The translations under genes and the position numbers were made by a program. From Lolium rigidum (lineage: Eukaryota; Streptophyta; Magnoliopsida; Poales; Poaceae), in the NCBI RefSeq assembly GCF_022539505.1, contig NC_061511.1, positions 34,048,620 through 34,112,619 on the forward strand: a DNA stretch of 64,000 nt, read 5' to 3'. Below, one piece after another: positions 45,598 to 55,356 of this stretch. Below the pieces are notes generated by a model that was not told the DNA's origin, searched no databases, and saw nothing but the letters and a program-made list of their open reading frames with translations. Position 1 is the stretch's first letter; every line of letters starts with the position of its first letter.

Positions 45598-46952
45598 CGC
45601 GCAGACAGCAAAAGACCACCATCAGCAGATAGAATCTCAGTAGAGGACATCGGTGTAAGCGCAGCCTTGCAAGCAAGCATACCAGCACGACGCAAGAGAT
45701 CCTGTGAGTAATTCTGCTGAGACAGAGTGAGTCCATCACCAGAATAGGTAACCTCCAAGCCAAGAAAGTAATGTAGCTTGCCAAGATCCTTAAGAGCAAA
45801 CTCAGACCCAAGAGCGACAATCAACCTGTCCATAGCAGCAACAGATGAGCTGACCAAGATAATGTCATCAACATAGACCAGCAAATACATGGTGAGCTGG
45901 GGACGCTGAAAAATGAACAGTGAGGTGTCGGCAGTGGAGGGAACAAATCCATTAGCGCGAAGAGCTGCACCAAGCCGGGCATGCCGAGCGCGAGGCGCCT
46001 GTTTCAGGCCATAGAGAGCTTTCACCAATCGACAAAGATGCTGTGGACGAGCAGGATCAACAAAACCAGGGGGTTGGCGCATGTACACCTCTTCCTCCAA
46101 AACGCCATGAAGGAAAGCATTCTGAACATCCAACTGACGAAGAGTCCAGCCCCGAGTAACGACAAGTGACAATAGCAGCCGAATAGTGGTAGGTTTAACA
46201 ACAGGACTGAATGTATCCTCGTAGTCAAGCCCATACCTTTGCTTGAACCATTTGGCAACCAGACGAGCCTTGTAGCGCTCAATGGAACCATCGGCATGCT
46301 TCTTCACCTTGAATATCCATTTGGAGTCAATTATGTTGACACCCGAGCGGGGAGGAACGAGCTGCCACGTGCCATTGTTCTGAAGAGCTTGATATGCTAG
46401 ATCCATGGCAGCACGCCAATGTGGAATGCTCATAGCAGCCTGATAGTGTCGTGGTTCAGCAGACGGGTCCGCTTGCGCTTGTGCAAGGCAAGAGGCAATC
46501 CATGCAACAGTGCCATTGGTGCGCTCCTTGGGGCGATGAATCCCGCTGCGACTGCGTGTATGTGGACGCAGGGCAGGCGGAGGCGGCGGTGGTGGTGGAG
46601 GTGGCGGTGTTGGCGAGGATGACACGGGCGAGTCGACACTCGCAGTGGTCGAGGGCGACGTACAGGGGGTCGCCGGTCCAGTGGAGAAGGCCGGCCCAGC
46701 AGGAGCCGACCGTGAGGGCGACGTACAGGGAGGCGACGCCGGCCTGCTTGGACCAGGCGACACCGCGGGAGATGGCGGTGGGCTGGGCACCGGCCCATCG
46801 GCGGACGGCGAGGCGGACGCCTCGGGACGCGACGCCGCTGCATGTCCCATGCAGCGATCGACGTCGGTGGCAGCAGGCGGCGCGGCGGGCGCATCCAGGA
46901 GCTCAAGGCGGGCTCCGCGACCGGTACCTGCACCGTGGTTAGGCAGTAACAC
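45594..46952 (-). pseudogene. Copia C reverse transcriptase
   Basis: A Pro/Ser-rich linker ([20 protein letters not shown]) is followed by [82 protein letters not shown] and the catalytic [13 protein letters not shown]. The usual APRAW is APRAR here, one conserved Trp lost. The join to integrase is broken by a frameshift near 47160 and a stop near 47024. Confidence 0.9.
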
Positions 46953-47159
46953 AGGCGAATATGCAACATCATCAAATTGGCCAAGACTAACTGGAGAGTT
47001 ATTTGTGGGTGGTGAAACAGATCAAGATGATGGCATATCGAAAAAGGGAAACACGTTTTCATCAAAGACAACGTCGCGAGATATGTAGACACGGTTTGTG
47101 GGAACATGGAGGCACTTATAGCCTTTGTGAAGAGCACTATAACCGAGGAAAACACACTT

Positions 47160-49661
47160 TTCGAACGAAACTCAAGCTTTCGATTGTTGTAGGGCCTAAG
47201 GTGAGGCCAACACGCACAACCAAAAACCTTGAAGAACGTATAATCAGGGAGTTCCTTGAACAAGAGCTCAAGGGGTGTCTTCATATTAAGGAGCCGAGTG
47301 GGAGTTCTATTGATCAAAAAACACGCAGTGGAAAAGGCATCACTCCAAAAGCGAAAAGGCACAGATGCATGAGCAAGAAGTGTGAGGCCAATTTCAACGA
47401 TGTGGCGGTGCTTGTGCTCAACCGCACCCTTTTGCTGATGTGTGTGTGGGCAAGAAACGCGATGCGAGATCCCAAGTTTGCTAAAGAAGGTGTTGAGGTT
47501 GCGATATTCACCACCCCAATCCGACTGAACATGAATAATTTTGTGGCTAAGGAGTCGCTCGACATGAAGCTGGAATTGCACAAACACATTAAACACATCA
47601 GCTTTGCTTTTAAGTAAATAGAGCCACGTAAAGCGACTGTACGCATCAATGAAACTGACATAATAAGTATGACCACTAACAGAGGTTTGGGCAGGGCCCC
47701 ATACATCTGAATAAATGAGTTCAAGAGGTTTATGAATAACTCTAGTAGAGGAAACAAACGGTTGCTGATGACTCTTTCCCTGCTGACAAGCATCACACAC
47801 TGCTAGACTTTTATTACTAGATAACGTAGGGAGCTCATGGCGACGAAGAACATGGCTCACTACCGGAGACGCAGGATGACCAAGGCGCGCATGCCAATGT
47901 GCAGTCGACACACGCACCCCACTGAAGACCTCCGGGCCCGACGGCGCCTCCAACGCGTACAAGCCCTGGTGAACTCGACCTCTAAGCAGAACCTCCCGCG
48001 TGACTCGGTCCTTTATGAGAAGATGAAACAGATGAAACTCACAGAAAACATCATTATCATAAGTAAACTTACGAACAGAAAGAAGGTTGCGAGTTACTAG
48101 GGGAACATGGAGGACATTGCGAAGATGTAAGCGGCGGGAGGTGTTAGAGAGAAGAGATGCTTGGCCAACATGAGTGATAGGCATACCTGAACCGTCAGCG
48201 GTGCGGACCTTGTCTTGGCCACGGTAGGGCTCGTTGGAGTTGAGCTTACCCATCTCGCTTGTCATGTGATCCGTTGCCCCGGTGTCGAAGTACCAGGTGG
48301 GATCAATGGTGAAGGAGGGGGTGTAGCCGGAGTAGCTGTCGGCGATGGCGGCCTGCTTCTCGTTGCCGCGACCATCATTGCCGATGCCGAGGAAGTCGCG
48401 CTTGAAGCGACGGTGGCACCGGGATGCAAGGTGGCCGTCGATGCCGCACAGTTGGCAAGTGGGGCGAGGGCGCCCACCCGAGGATGGCGGAGCTGGTGGG
48501 CGAGGCTGCCATTGGCCAGGTGGGCAAGGCTGCCACGGACCTCCAGCAGGCGGGCCACCAGGGGGCGAAGGGGCGCCGCGACCACGACTAGGGGCGCCAC
48601 GGTAGGCCGCATGTGCGGCGAAGTCGTGGACGACGGAGGCCTCTTGGCGACGCGCCTCAACACGCCGCTCGGTGGCCAGTAAGCGCGTGTACAGCTCATG
48701 AGGAAGGATCGGTGTGATTCGATCCTCCACATGCTCCACCAGATTGTTATACTCCTTGTCAAGCCCATGTAGGACATGCTCAACGAACTCGGAGTCCCGA
48801 AGAGGCTGGCCGATAGAGGTCAGCGTGTCCGAGATCGTTTTGATCTTGTTGAAGTAGTCGTGTGCAGAGGAGTTCAGCTTCTTGCAGTCGCCGAGTTGGC
48901 GACGAAGATCATTGCCTCGGGCCACGGACTGCTGAGCATAGCTCTGCTCGAACGTGCGCCAGATGTCGTAGGAGGTGGCGGCAAACAGCACAAGGCCGGC
49001 GACGCCCTCCGTGAGCGAGGACTGCAGTGCCGAGACGATAGCCTGGTCTTGGGCGACCCAGGCGGCGTAGAGGGGGTTTTCTGCCTCCACCCTCGTGCCG
49101 TTCGCCGTCAGTGCAGCGACCGTACGAGACGGACATGGGAGACTCCCATCGACGAACCCATCGAGTCGGCGGCTGCGAAGAAGAGGCAAGATCTGCGCGC
49201 GCCAGTACAGATAATTATCAGGTTTAAGATGCACAGTAATCAGATTGGTTAGCTGATACGGAGTTGGGGCAGCGCCATCCGCAGAGGCCGGAGCGTCGGC
49301 GATGGCGGGCGATGCAGCGGGGGCCGTCAACAACGGGATCGGCGGCCCGGACAGGTTGGTGCCGGCAAGGGGCGATGCAGCAGCGGACGGTGGACGCCAT
49401 CGTCGCGAAGTTGGGCGGTGGCGGCGGGAACGCACCACCGGAGAAGCCGGAGAAGGAGCCCGCCTCTAGGTGTAGCGGGCGGGTCGTGCTGTACGATGCC
49501 ATCTGACTCGTGGCGCTCGTGGCAAGGAGCCGAGCGAGCGACGGCGGGACGGCGAGGGCAGTGGAGGCCGTGGAGGACGGCGGGACGGCGAGGGCCGTGG
49601 AGGCAGGATCGGTGGCGGGGAGGGCACCCGAGGCGCTTGAAGCGGCTGCACCAGTCGTCAT
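47160..49661 (-). pseudogene. Copia C gag, protease and integrase
   Basis: The likely start is the ATG at 49661 (MTTGAAASSASGALPATDPA). A frame change near 49400 leads to the UBN2 gag domain (LKPDNYLYWRAQILPLLRSR, SYAQQSVARGNDLRRQLGDC). A CCHC knuckle follows (CQLCGIDGHLASRCHRRF), then protease WYFDTGATDHMTSEMGKL. Pre-integrase (WHARLGHPASPVVSHVLRRH, CDACQQGKSHQQPF) and the integrase core come next, with YSDVWGPAQTSVSGHTYYVS, QSDWGGEYRNLNTFF and HTHQQKGAVEHKHRHIVEIG. The frame drifts near 47160 through one missing A in a homopolymer. The open frame continuing to 46430 beyond this is out of frame. Confidence 0.85.
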
Positions 49662-49724
49662 GGCGGCGGCGGCGGCCAAGAGAGAAAGAGAGGTGCGGCG
49701 GCTGGGGGTAACCCTAATTGCGGT

Positions 49725-49736
49725 GCTCTGATACCA
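49725..49736 (-). other. Copia C primer-binding site
   Basis: TGGTATCAGAGC on the minus strand, complementary to initiator tRNA-Met, directly inside the 5' LTR. Confidence 0.85.
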
Positions 49737-49863
49737 TCTTAACGTATGAGGGTTTGGGAGGAACTGGCTCAACGCTCTGGGGCGTGGCCTATCTCATATA
49801 TATAGGGGTACCAAAGGGTACGTACAGGGTTACAAATACAAATACAGAATATGCAGTCTAACA
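49737..49863 (-). repeat. Copia C 5' LTR
   Basis: 127 bp; four mismatches to the 3' LTR, one of them in the terminal dinucleotide. Confidence 0.9.
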
Positions 49864-50496
49864 GGGAGCTTGTGGCAGAGGAGAGGTCAGCGTCGACCGG
49901 CCACACGGCGAACCGGCCGGCAGGTCGAGGGCACCGTTCCAGCGAGGAGGTACTTCGGGGAAGTCGTGGCGTCTCGGCGGCGGCCGCAACGCTGGAAGAG
50001 AGCCCAATCCATGCTATGGCTGCAGGCCATGGAGCAGCTCGGTCATGGGGAGCTTGTGGCAGAGGAGAACTCAGGCAAGATGTAGGCAGCAGCTTGGGGG
50101 CAGAGGGCGGTCGGTAGAGGTGGTGAAGACGTGAAGTTCTAGATTGGAAGATGTGATAATCGTGGAATAGGTCAGCATCGGGTTTCCACTAGAAACATCG
50201 TCAAGCGCTGTCCTTCTGGGAAACTGCCACGATCACGATGGAAAAAATATCGCACCGACTTAGATGGCACACATGGTAAACAAACCAAAAAAATCAACCG
50301 TGTTTATAGGTAACCGGAAACCGGAAGATCACCGGAAAAAAAAGGAGTAGAAAAAAAAAGAAAATAACTGAGCTAATTGTTTGCTGATCAGAAGATGGGA
50401 CAGATGGCATGAAAGGATTAGCAAAAAAATACCAATCTACAGTAGCCAAACGTCAAAGATGGCATGAAATTGTAAATCTTTTATATAGTGTATAAT

Positions 50497-50540
50497 GGCC
50501 TGTCTGGGCACATCGCTCGGCCTGTCTGGGCACATCGCTG
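50497..50540. repeat. 21-bp tandem duplication
   Basis: GGCCTGTCTGGGCACATCGC occurs twice in a row just beyond the end of the 2.2 kb duplication. Confidence 0.8.
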
Positions 50541-51321
50541 TAGAACACTTCTGGGAGGAGCGACTTGGGGAAAATAAAATCCCGTCGTCCTCCTCGCCTT
50601 ATCCTCTACATCCTTCTTCTCCTGACCAGCGACCGAACAGTACTACTTCACAGCGGCTCGGCCCCTCCGCTGGTGAGGAGGAGTGATGGGTGGCCTCGTT
50701 GAGGCGGAGCTCTGCGACGCGGCCGGTGAGGCCGAGGGCTTCGGGGGACCACACTGGTAGAAAAAAGGACTTCCGTCCAGCCCCATTAGTCGCGAAATTA
50801 TACGAACCGCAATCAATAGGCTCTTTAGTCGCGGTTCGCAACCGCGACCAAAGGCCTAGGTCCAGCGCGCTCGGTGGCCAGCTGGTGGACGTGAGGGGCT
50901 TTAGTCGCGGTTGGCCGGCCAACCGCGACTAAATGTCCTCAGGCCTGGCCCAAAGGCCTTTAGTCGCGGTTGGCCGCCCCTCCCCTATATATACCGTCCA
51001 GCCCACAGCACTTAGCCATTTGGTGCCACTTCTCTTCACAAACTTCACAAGGGGGTGTTGGTTTGCTTTTGGCTCCTCTTATGCACACAAGGTGTTTGAT
51101 GAAATGCCCCAAGAGCATGAAACCAACATGATATGAAGTGTCGGAGCCACACTTGATCGAGCTTCCTCATTTATTTTTTCCTCCGCGATCGCGGTTAGCA
51201 ACTTGAACCTTTCATATGTGTCATTGATAAAATATGCATGTGTGTAGTTCATTGTTTAATTTCTATTTAGTTTAACAAATACATGATGGTTAATTATATA
51301 TTTTATATTATAATAATGCAG

Positions 51322-52845
51322 ATGAATCGGCAATGGATGTACGCTAACCGACTCTCCGCGAATTCACTACGGGTTTGAAAGATTTCCTCGTAGTGGCTAA
51401 TGCGAACAAGCAGGGGGGTTTTGTTATCTGTCCATGTGTTGGCTGTAAGAATCAGAAGGGTTACTCTTCCTCAAGGGAAGTTCACTGCACCTGATTCGGC
51501 ATGGTTTCATGCCAAGCTATAATTGTTGGACCAAGCATGGAGAAAGAGGGGTTATAATGGAAGAGGATGAAGAAGAGGATGATATGATCGATGACAACTA
51601 TCTTGATCATTTCGGTGATACTTTCATGGAGGATGCTGAAGGTGGGGAAGGTGAAGGGGAAGGTGATCAAGAAGAGGCACGTGATGAGCCCGCTGATGAT
51701 CTTGGTTGGACCATTGCTGATGCACGGAGCCGCTGCGAAACTGAAAAGGAGAGGGAGAATTTGGATCGCATGTTAGAGGATCACAAAAAGTCGCTGTACC
51801 TAGGATGCGATAATGGTCTGAAAAAGCTGGGCTGCACACTGGATTTGCTGAGATGGAAGGCACAGGAAGGTGTAGCTGACTCGGGATTTGAAAACTTGCT
51901 GAAAATGTTGAAGAATATGTTTTCAAAGAATAACGAGTTGCCCTCCAGTATGTACGAAGCAAAGAAGGTTGTCTGCCCTCTAGGTTTAGAGGTTCTGAAG
52001 ATACATGCATGCATCAATGACTGCATCCTCTACCGCGGTGAATACGAGAATTTGAATGAATGCTCGGTATGCACTGCATTGCGTTATAAGATCGAGGCGG
52101 TGACCCCGGTGACGATGTTGAGGGCGAGAAACCCGGGAAGAAGGTTCCCGCCAAGGTGATGTGGTATGCTCCTATAATACCACGGTTGAAACGTCTCGTT
52201 CAGGAATAAAGAGCATGCCAAGTTGTTGCGATGGCACAAAGAGGACCGTAAGTCGGACGGGGAGTTGAGACACCCCGTAGATGGAACGCAATGGAGAAAG
52301 ATCGACAGAGAGTTTAAAGATTTTGCAGCTGACGCAAGGAACATAAGATTTGGTCTAAATACAGATGGCATGAATCCTTTTGGCGAGCAGAGCTCCAGCC
52401 ATAGCACCTGGCCCGTGACTCTATGCATCTACAACCTTCCTCCTTGGTTGTGCATGAAGCGGAAGTTCATTATGATGCCAGTGCTCATCCAAGGTCCGAA
52501 GCAACCAGGCAACGACATCGATGTGTACCTAAGGCCATTAGTTGATGAACTTTTACAGTTGTGGGGCAGATCTGGTGTCCGTGTGTGGGATGAGCACAAA
52601 GAAGAGGAATTTGACCTACGAGCGTGACTTTTCGTAACCATCAACGATTGGCCTGCTCTTAGTAACCTTTCGGGACTATCAAATAAGGGATACAATGCAT
52701 GCACGCACTGCTTACATGAGACTGAAAGTGTACATTTGCCAAATTGTAAGAAGAACGTTTACCTTGGGCATCATCGATTTCTTCCGAAAATTCATCCAGT
52801 AAGAAAGAGAGGTAAACATTACAACGGCAAGGCAGATCCACAGTT
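51322..52845 (+). pseudogene. CACTA transposase (tnp2) N-terminal half
   Basis: Starts MNRQWMYANRLS, the transposase-associated domain. Small shifts near 51355 and 51490 are followed by a long open stretch. This includes an acidic MEEDEEEDDMIDDNYLDHFG, the tnp2 lead ETEKERENLDRMLEDHKKSL, SSMYEAKKVVCPLGLEVLKI and NDCILYRGEYENLNECSVC. Tnp2 proper gives WYAPIIPRLKRLFRNKEHAK, GLNTDGMNPFG, LCIYNLPPWLCMKRKFIMMP and INDWPALSNLSGLSNKGYNA. Breaks lie near 52160-52215 and 52625. The remaining catalytic part of the transposase is deleted, so the product could not be active. Confidence 0.9.
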
Positions 52846-53352
52846 CTCGTCCACGACTCTCTGAATATGGATCCGACGCTTTGGGCCGACATGAGAAAAA
52901 TGATGCAAAAGTAATTATTTTCATTCATTTGCGCTCTATATCGATCGGCCTATTTCGTTCATCATTTCCTAATATCAAGTAACTAATTAATAACTATCTT
53001 GTTCATTTAATTTTCTTTGCCTCGTAGGGTTTGGAGACGGTTCGTAGATGAAAAGGTCGGTGAATTCAAAAAAGAGCTACAATTTAAAAGGGCAGTGCGG
53101 ACGATCGGGGATATTCAGCCACCGGGGACCAATCTATGTGGATACTATGTTTGTGAGAGGATCCGGAGATACACCAATGAGCGGGACCAGCGATCCGAGA
53201 ACAACATCAAGAGGAATAACCTCCGGAAGACGCTTAGTCCGGAAGCTCGCTTCCGACCACTTCAAGAGGAACTAGCTGGATGGTTCGCGAGGGAAGTCAT
53301 CGATCCTAGAGGAGAACACTATGTAGAGGACGTAGAACTTCATATGCACTAA
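52846..53352 (+). pseudogene. CACTA-borne Ulp1-like (C48) protease, C-terminal fragment
   Basis: After the deletion junction the sequence reads LVHDSLNMDPTLWADMRKMM. An intron-like segment starts at GTAATT (about 52912) and ends at CTCGTAG (about 53027). Then VWRRFVDEKVGEFKKELQFK and PPGTNLCGYYVCERIRRYTN follow. NLCGYYVCE holds the catalytic cysteine of C48 SUMO-protease-like enzymes commonly carried by grass CACTA and MULE elements, and the earlier HD may be the catalytic His-Asp side. The N-terminal part is missing. The frame is open to a stop at 53350-53352. Confidence 0.7.
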
Positions 53353-54929
53353 ATTATGGATGGAAACTTGTTCAAAATTGTATATGGCCATCCGATATTG
53401 AATATATATTGTATATTCCTCTTGAATTCTTTTTGGTTCTAATTTCAAATTTGTTTGAAATTGTACATTCATATGCATGTATGTAGTACCGTAGAATATG
53501 TGAAACTCCTTCAAAATTAAAACCCAAAAGAAATAAAACAATACAAATTAAAAAGAAACCAGATTTAGGGGGAGGGGGGCTAAACCCTAAACCCTGCGGA
53601 GGCCTTTAGTCGCGGTTGGCCAGAAGAACCGCGACTAAAGGTCCTCCGCCCTGGCGCTCGCCTGCCGCCCACGTGGACGGGCCTTTAGTCGCGGTTCGTA
53701 CGGAACCGCGACTAAAGGGGGGGGGGGGGATTTAGTCGCGCCTAATTGGTCGCGGTTGCGCAACCGCGACCAATGGCAGTTGCGAACCGCGACCAATGGC
53801 CGTTTTTCTACCAGTGCCAAGTCCCTCCGCGGATGCCTGCGGGGCGGGCCGCCATGGCCGAGGCGAAGCGGCGGAGGAGCACCCTGGCCTTCGGCGAGGG
53901 CGTGGGGAGGGCAAGGGACGGAGCCGGCGGCGCGTCCTCGTTCTCCTCCTTCGTTTCTTCTGCCGCTGGGTGGTTGAGGTCGACGACGAGCGGGCGGGCG
54001 CGAGCGGTTACCACGGCCTGGTTCTCCTCCATATCTATCTGGAGGTTGGTGGTGATCCCCGACGGGAGCGCGTCCACTGGAGCCGCAGCCGGCGGCTCGA
54101 AGACCTCCGTCACCGGGGCGTAGCCCGGCGGAGCGAAGTGCGCCGGGTCCTCGTCGGAGGGCGTCGGAGACGGGAGACAAGGGCGGTACCCATGGCGCAG
54201 GTAGTACTGCAGCGGAGGCGTTGCCTCGTCTTCCTCGTCGCTGAAGTTGCGCTCGGGCTCGTCCACGAGCCACCCCGCGCCGAGTCCGCCCAGCAGCCAC
54301 TCCATGGGAGGGACGGTGAAGGCGGGCGGAGGAGGCAGCAGGTCGTCGACGTCCACCGAGATGTTGGAGGCAGCAGCCTCGTCTTCGCGCTCCGGCGCAG
54401 TGGCGACCGACGCAGCGACAAGCGGCAAAATAGCAACGGCTTCGGGTACGGCGGCGACCTCTGTCGCACCGGCAACTGCTTCGTGCACGGCCTCCGGCAT
54501 GGCGGCGGCGGTCTCGCGCTGTACCCAGCGATGACCACGGTGGTGGCCATGGTTGTGGCGGCGGCGGAGGCCGGCACCTGGATCGTAGCGACGGCGAGGG
54601 GCAACAAGAGGTGCCCTGCGGCCACCATTGCGGTTCCGAAGTTCCGGCCAAAGTTCCGGCGACGAGCAGCGGCGGCCGGTCCAAAACTCTGGCGGTGAGC
54701 GGCAGTCCAACCAAAGTTCCGTCGAGTAAATCGTGGCCGGCGATGCTCCCTGGCTACAAAACGTGCGAAGGCAAAAGCCAAAGACGGCAGGGAAGCCATC
54801 TATTTTTCTCACCTTTTCTCTGTTCTCTCTCCGATGGTCTACTTGCTTTTGGCAGAACAAGTGCTGATGACATGAAGAGATACAGAGACTGGGAGTGAAT
54901 GATTGCTTTCCATTGATGTGGACTGCGGG

Positions 54930-54937
54930 TATTTATA
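54930..54937 (-). promoter_or_regulatory. TATA box of the Copia A LTR
   Basis: TATAAATA on the minus strand, about 180 bp inside the LTR start. Transcription would run leftward toward the interrupted ORF. Confidence 0.45.
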
Positions 54938-54945
54938 TTACTTCC

Positions 54946-55119
54946 ACAGTCGGGAGTACATGTCGGTTACAATACTTGTGTCTCTTTGGAAAGGACACAA
55001 CTGTTCGCTTTGCAGAGCGATTGGACAAAACTCTAATATGCTAACTGCTATAGGGAATATTCTAAGGAATCTACTAACTGCTTGATTAGCCTAAATCTAA
55101 AGCTAATTTATTCCTAACA
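54946..55119 (-). repeat. Second LTR copy of Copia A (candidate 5' LTR)
   Basis: This aligns gap-free with 12716-12889, about five mismatches in 174 bp. Its TG end is at 55119 facing unique DNA, and its interior points left, the geometry of the 5' LTR of a minus-strand element. The LTR continues left beyond 54946 by an unknown amount because the other copy is cut there. No TGGTATCAGAGC primer site is visible before the ORF begins. It may instead be an independent truncated or solo LTR. GTTTT at 55120-55124 would be its outer duplication. Confidence 0.75.
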
Positions 55120-55356
55120 GTTTTGTTTCTCTTTCAAATTCATGTGCCCGGTTTCAATCCTAAACGGACTAGTTCGCGGATCCGTAATCGACCACGCTGG
55201 GAAAAATCGAATCGAATCCTATAATACTTGCGCATACGAATTGAATCGTCCTATACAAGGGACTCGCTCCCCCTATGTATTTGTATACAAAAGTGCATCG
55301 AGAGGCTCCTGATTTCTCACCCAAACAATCAATAGAAGTACGTGGTGCAGATCTAG
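55120..55356. other. Low-copy DNA, upstream region of the 55357 gene
   Basis: No TE signature. A TATAATAC sequence near 55220 and a CAATCAATAG stretch near 55326 could belong to the promoter and 5' UTR of the following gene. Confidence 0.35.

Larger units (their letters stand above)
44770..49863 (-). mobile_element. Copia element C, complete, 5.1 kb
   Basis: LTRs of 127 bp (44770-44896 and 49737-49863) differ at four positions. GGGAG duplications flank it (44765-44769 and 49864-49868). The primer site TGGTATCAGAGC is on the minus strand (49736-49725). The unoccupied target is in duplication copy 1 at 42562-42566. The inner end of the 5' LTR has TC instead of TG on the plus strand (49737-49738), so one terminal base is mutated. 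Confidence 0.95.
43149..50450. repeat. Tandem duplication, copy 2 (2.2 kb without Copia C)
   Basis: Second copy of the 36032-43148 unit, starting GTAGCACCTCATGG and ending CAGTAGCCAAAC. It holds the unoccupied Copia B target (43588-43592) and is split by Copia C at 44770. After 50450 unique sequence follows. Confidence 0.85.
50752..53816 (+). mobile_element. CACTA (En/Spm) transposon, internally deleted, 3.1 kb
   Basis: Ends are CACTGGTAGAAAAA at 50752 and TTTTTCTACCAGTG at 53816, with a 3-bp CCA duplication outside (50749-50751 and 53817-53819). Subterminal arrays of TTTAGTCGCGGTT in both orientations occupy about 200 bp inside each end, as in CACTA elements where they bind transposase. The interior has a tnp2 fragment and an Ulp1-like fragment in plus orientation, fused by a deletion near 52845. 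Full elements of this class are much longer, so this is a defective derivative. Confidence 0.95.
50599..54860 (-). pseudogene. Unrecognised ORF (up to 397 codons) interrupted in frame by a CACTA element
   Basis: On the minus strand the frame is open from 54860 to 53817 and, after removing the CACTA element and one CCA duplication, continues open from 50748 to a stop at 50601-50599. The tryptophan codon at the junction is made by the duplicated CCA itself. A likely start is MPEAVHEAVAGATEV at 54500; upstream residues look less protein-like. The product is acidic and Pro/Ala-rich, with AAASNISVDVDDLLPPPPAF, PPMEWLLGGLGAGWLVDEPE and QYYLRHGYRPCLPSPTPSDE. I know no family for it. It sits just downstream, in the transcription sense, of the LTR at 54946-55119. 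It may be a host gene fragment, a transduced passenger, or an uncharacterised TE ORF. Confidence 0.45.

Noticed and set aside
46430..47160. Continuation of the Copia C 1002-codon frame to 46430
   Set aside because: After the homopolymer frameshift near 47160 it is out of frame; the real RT is in another frame at 45594-46952.
54946..55119. Proof that Copia A spans 12.7-55.1 kb
   Set aside because: Orientation and identity fit, but the primer site and the left target duplication are missing, so it is kept only as a hypothesis.
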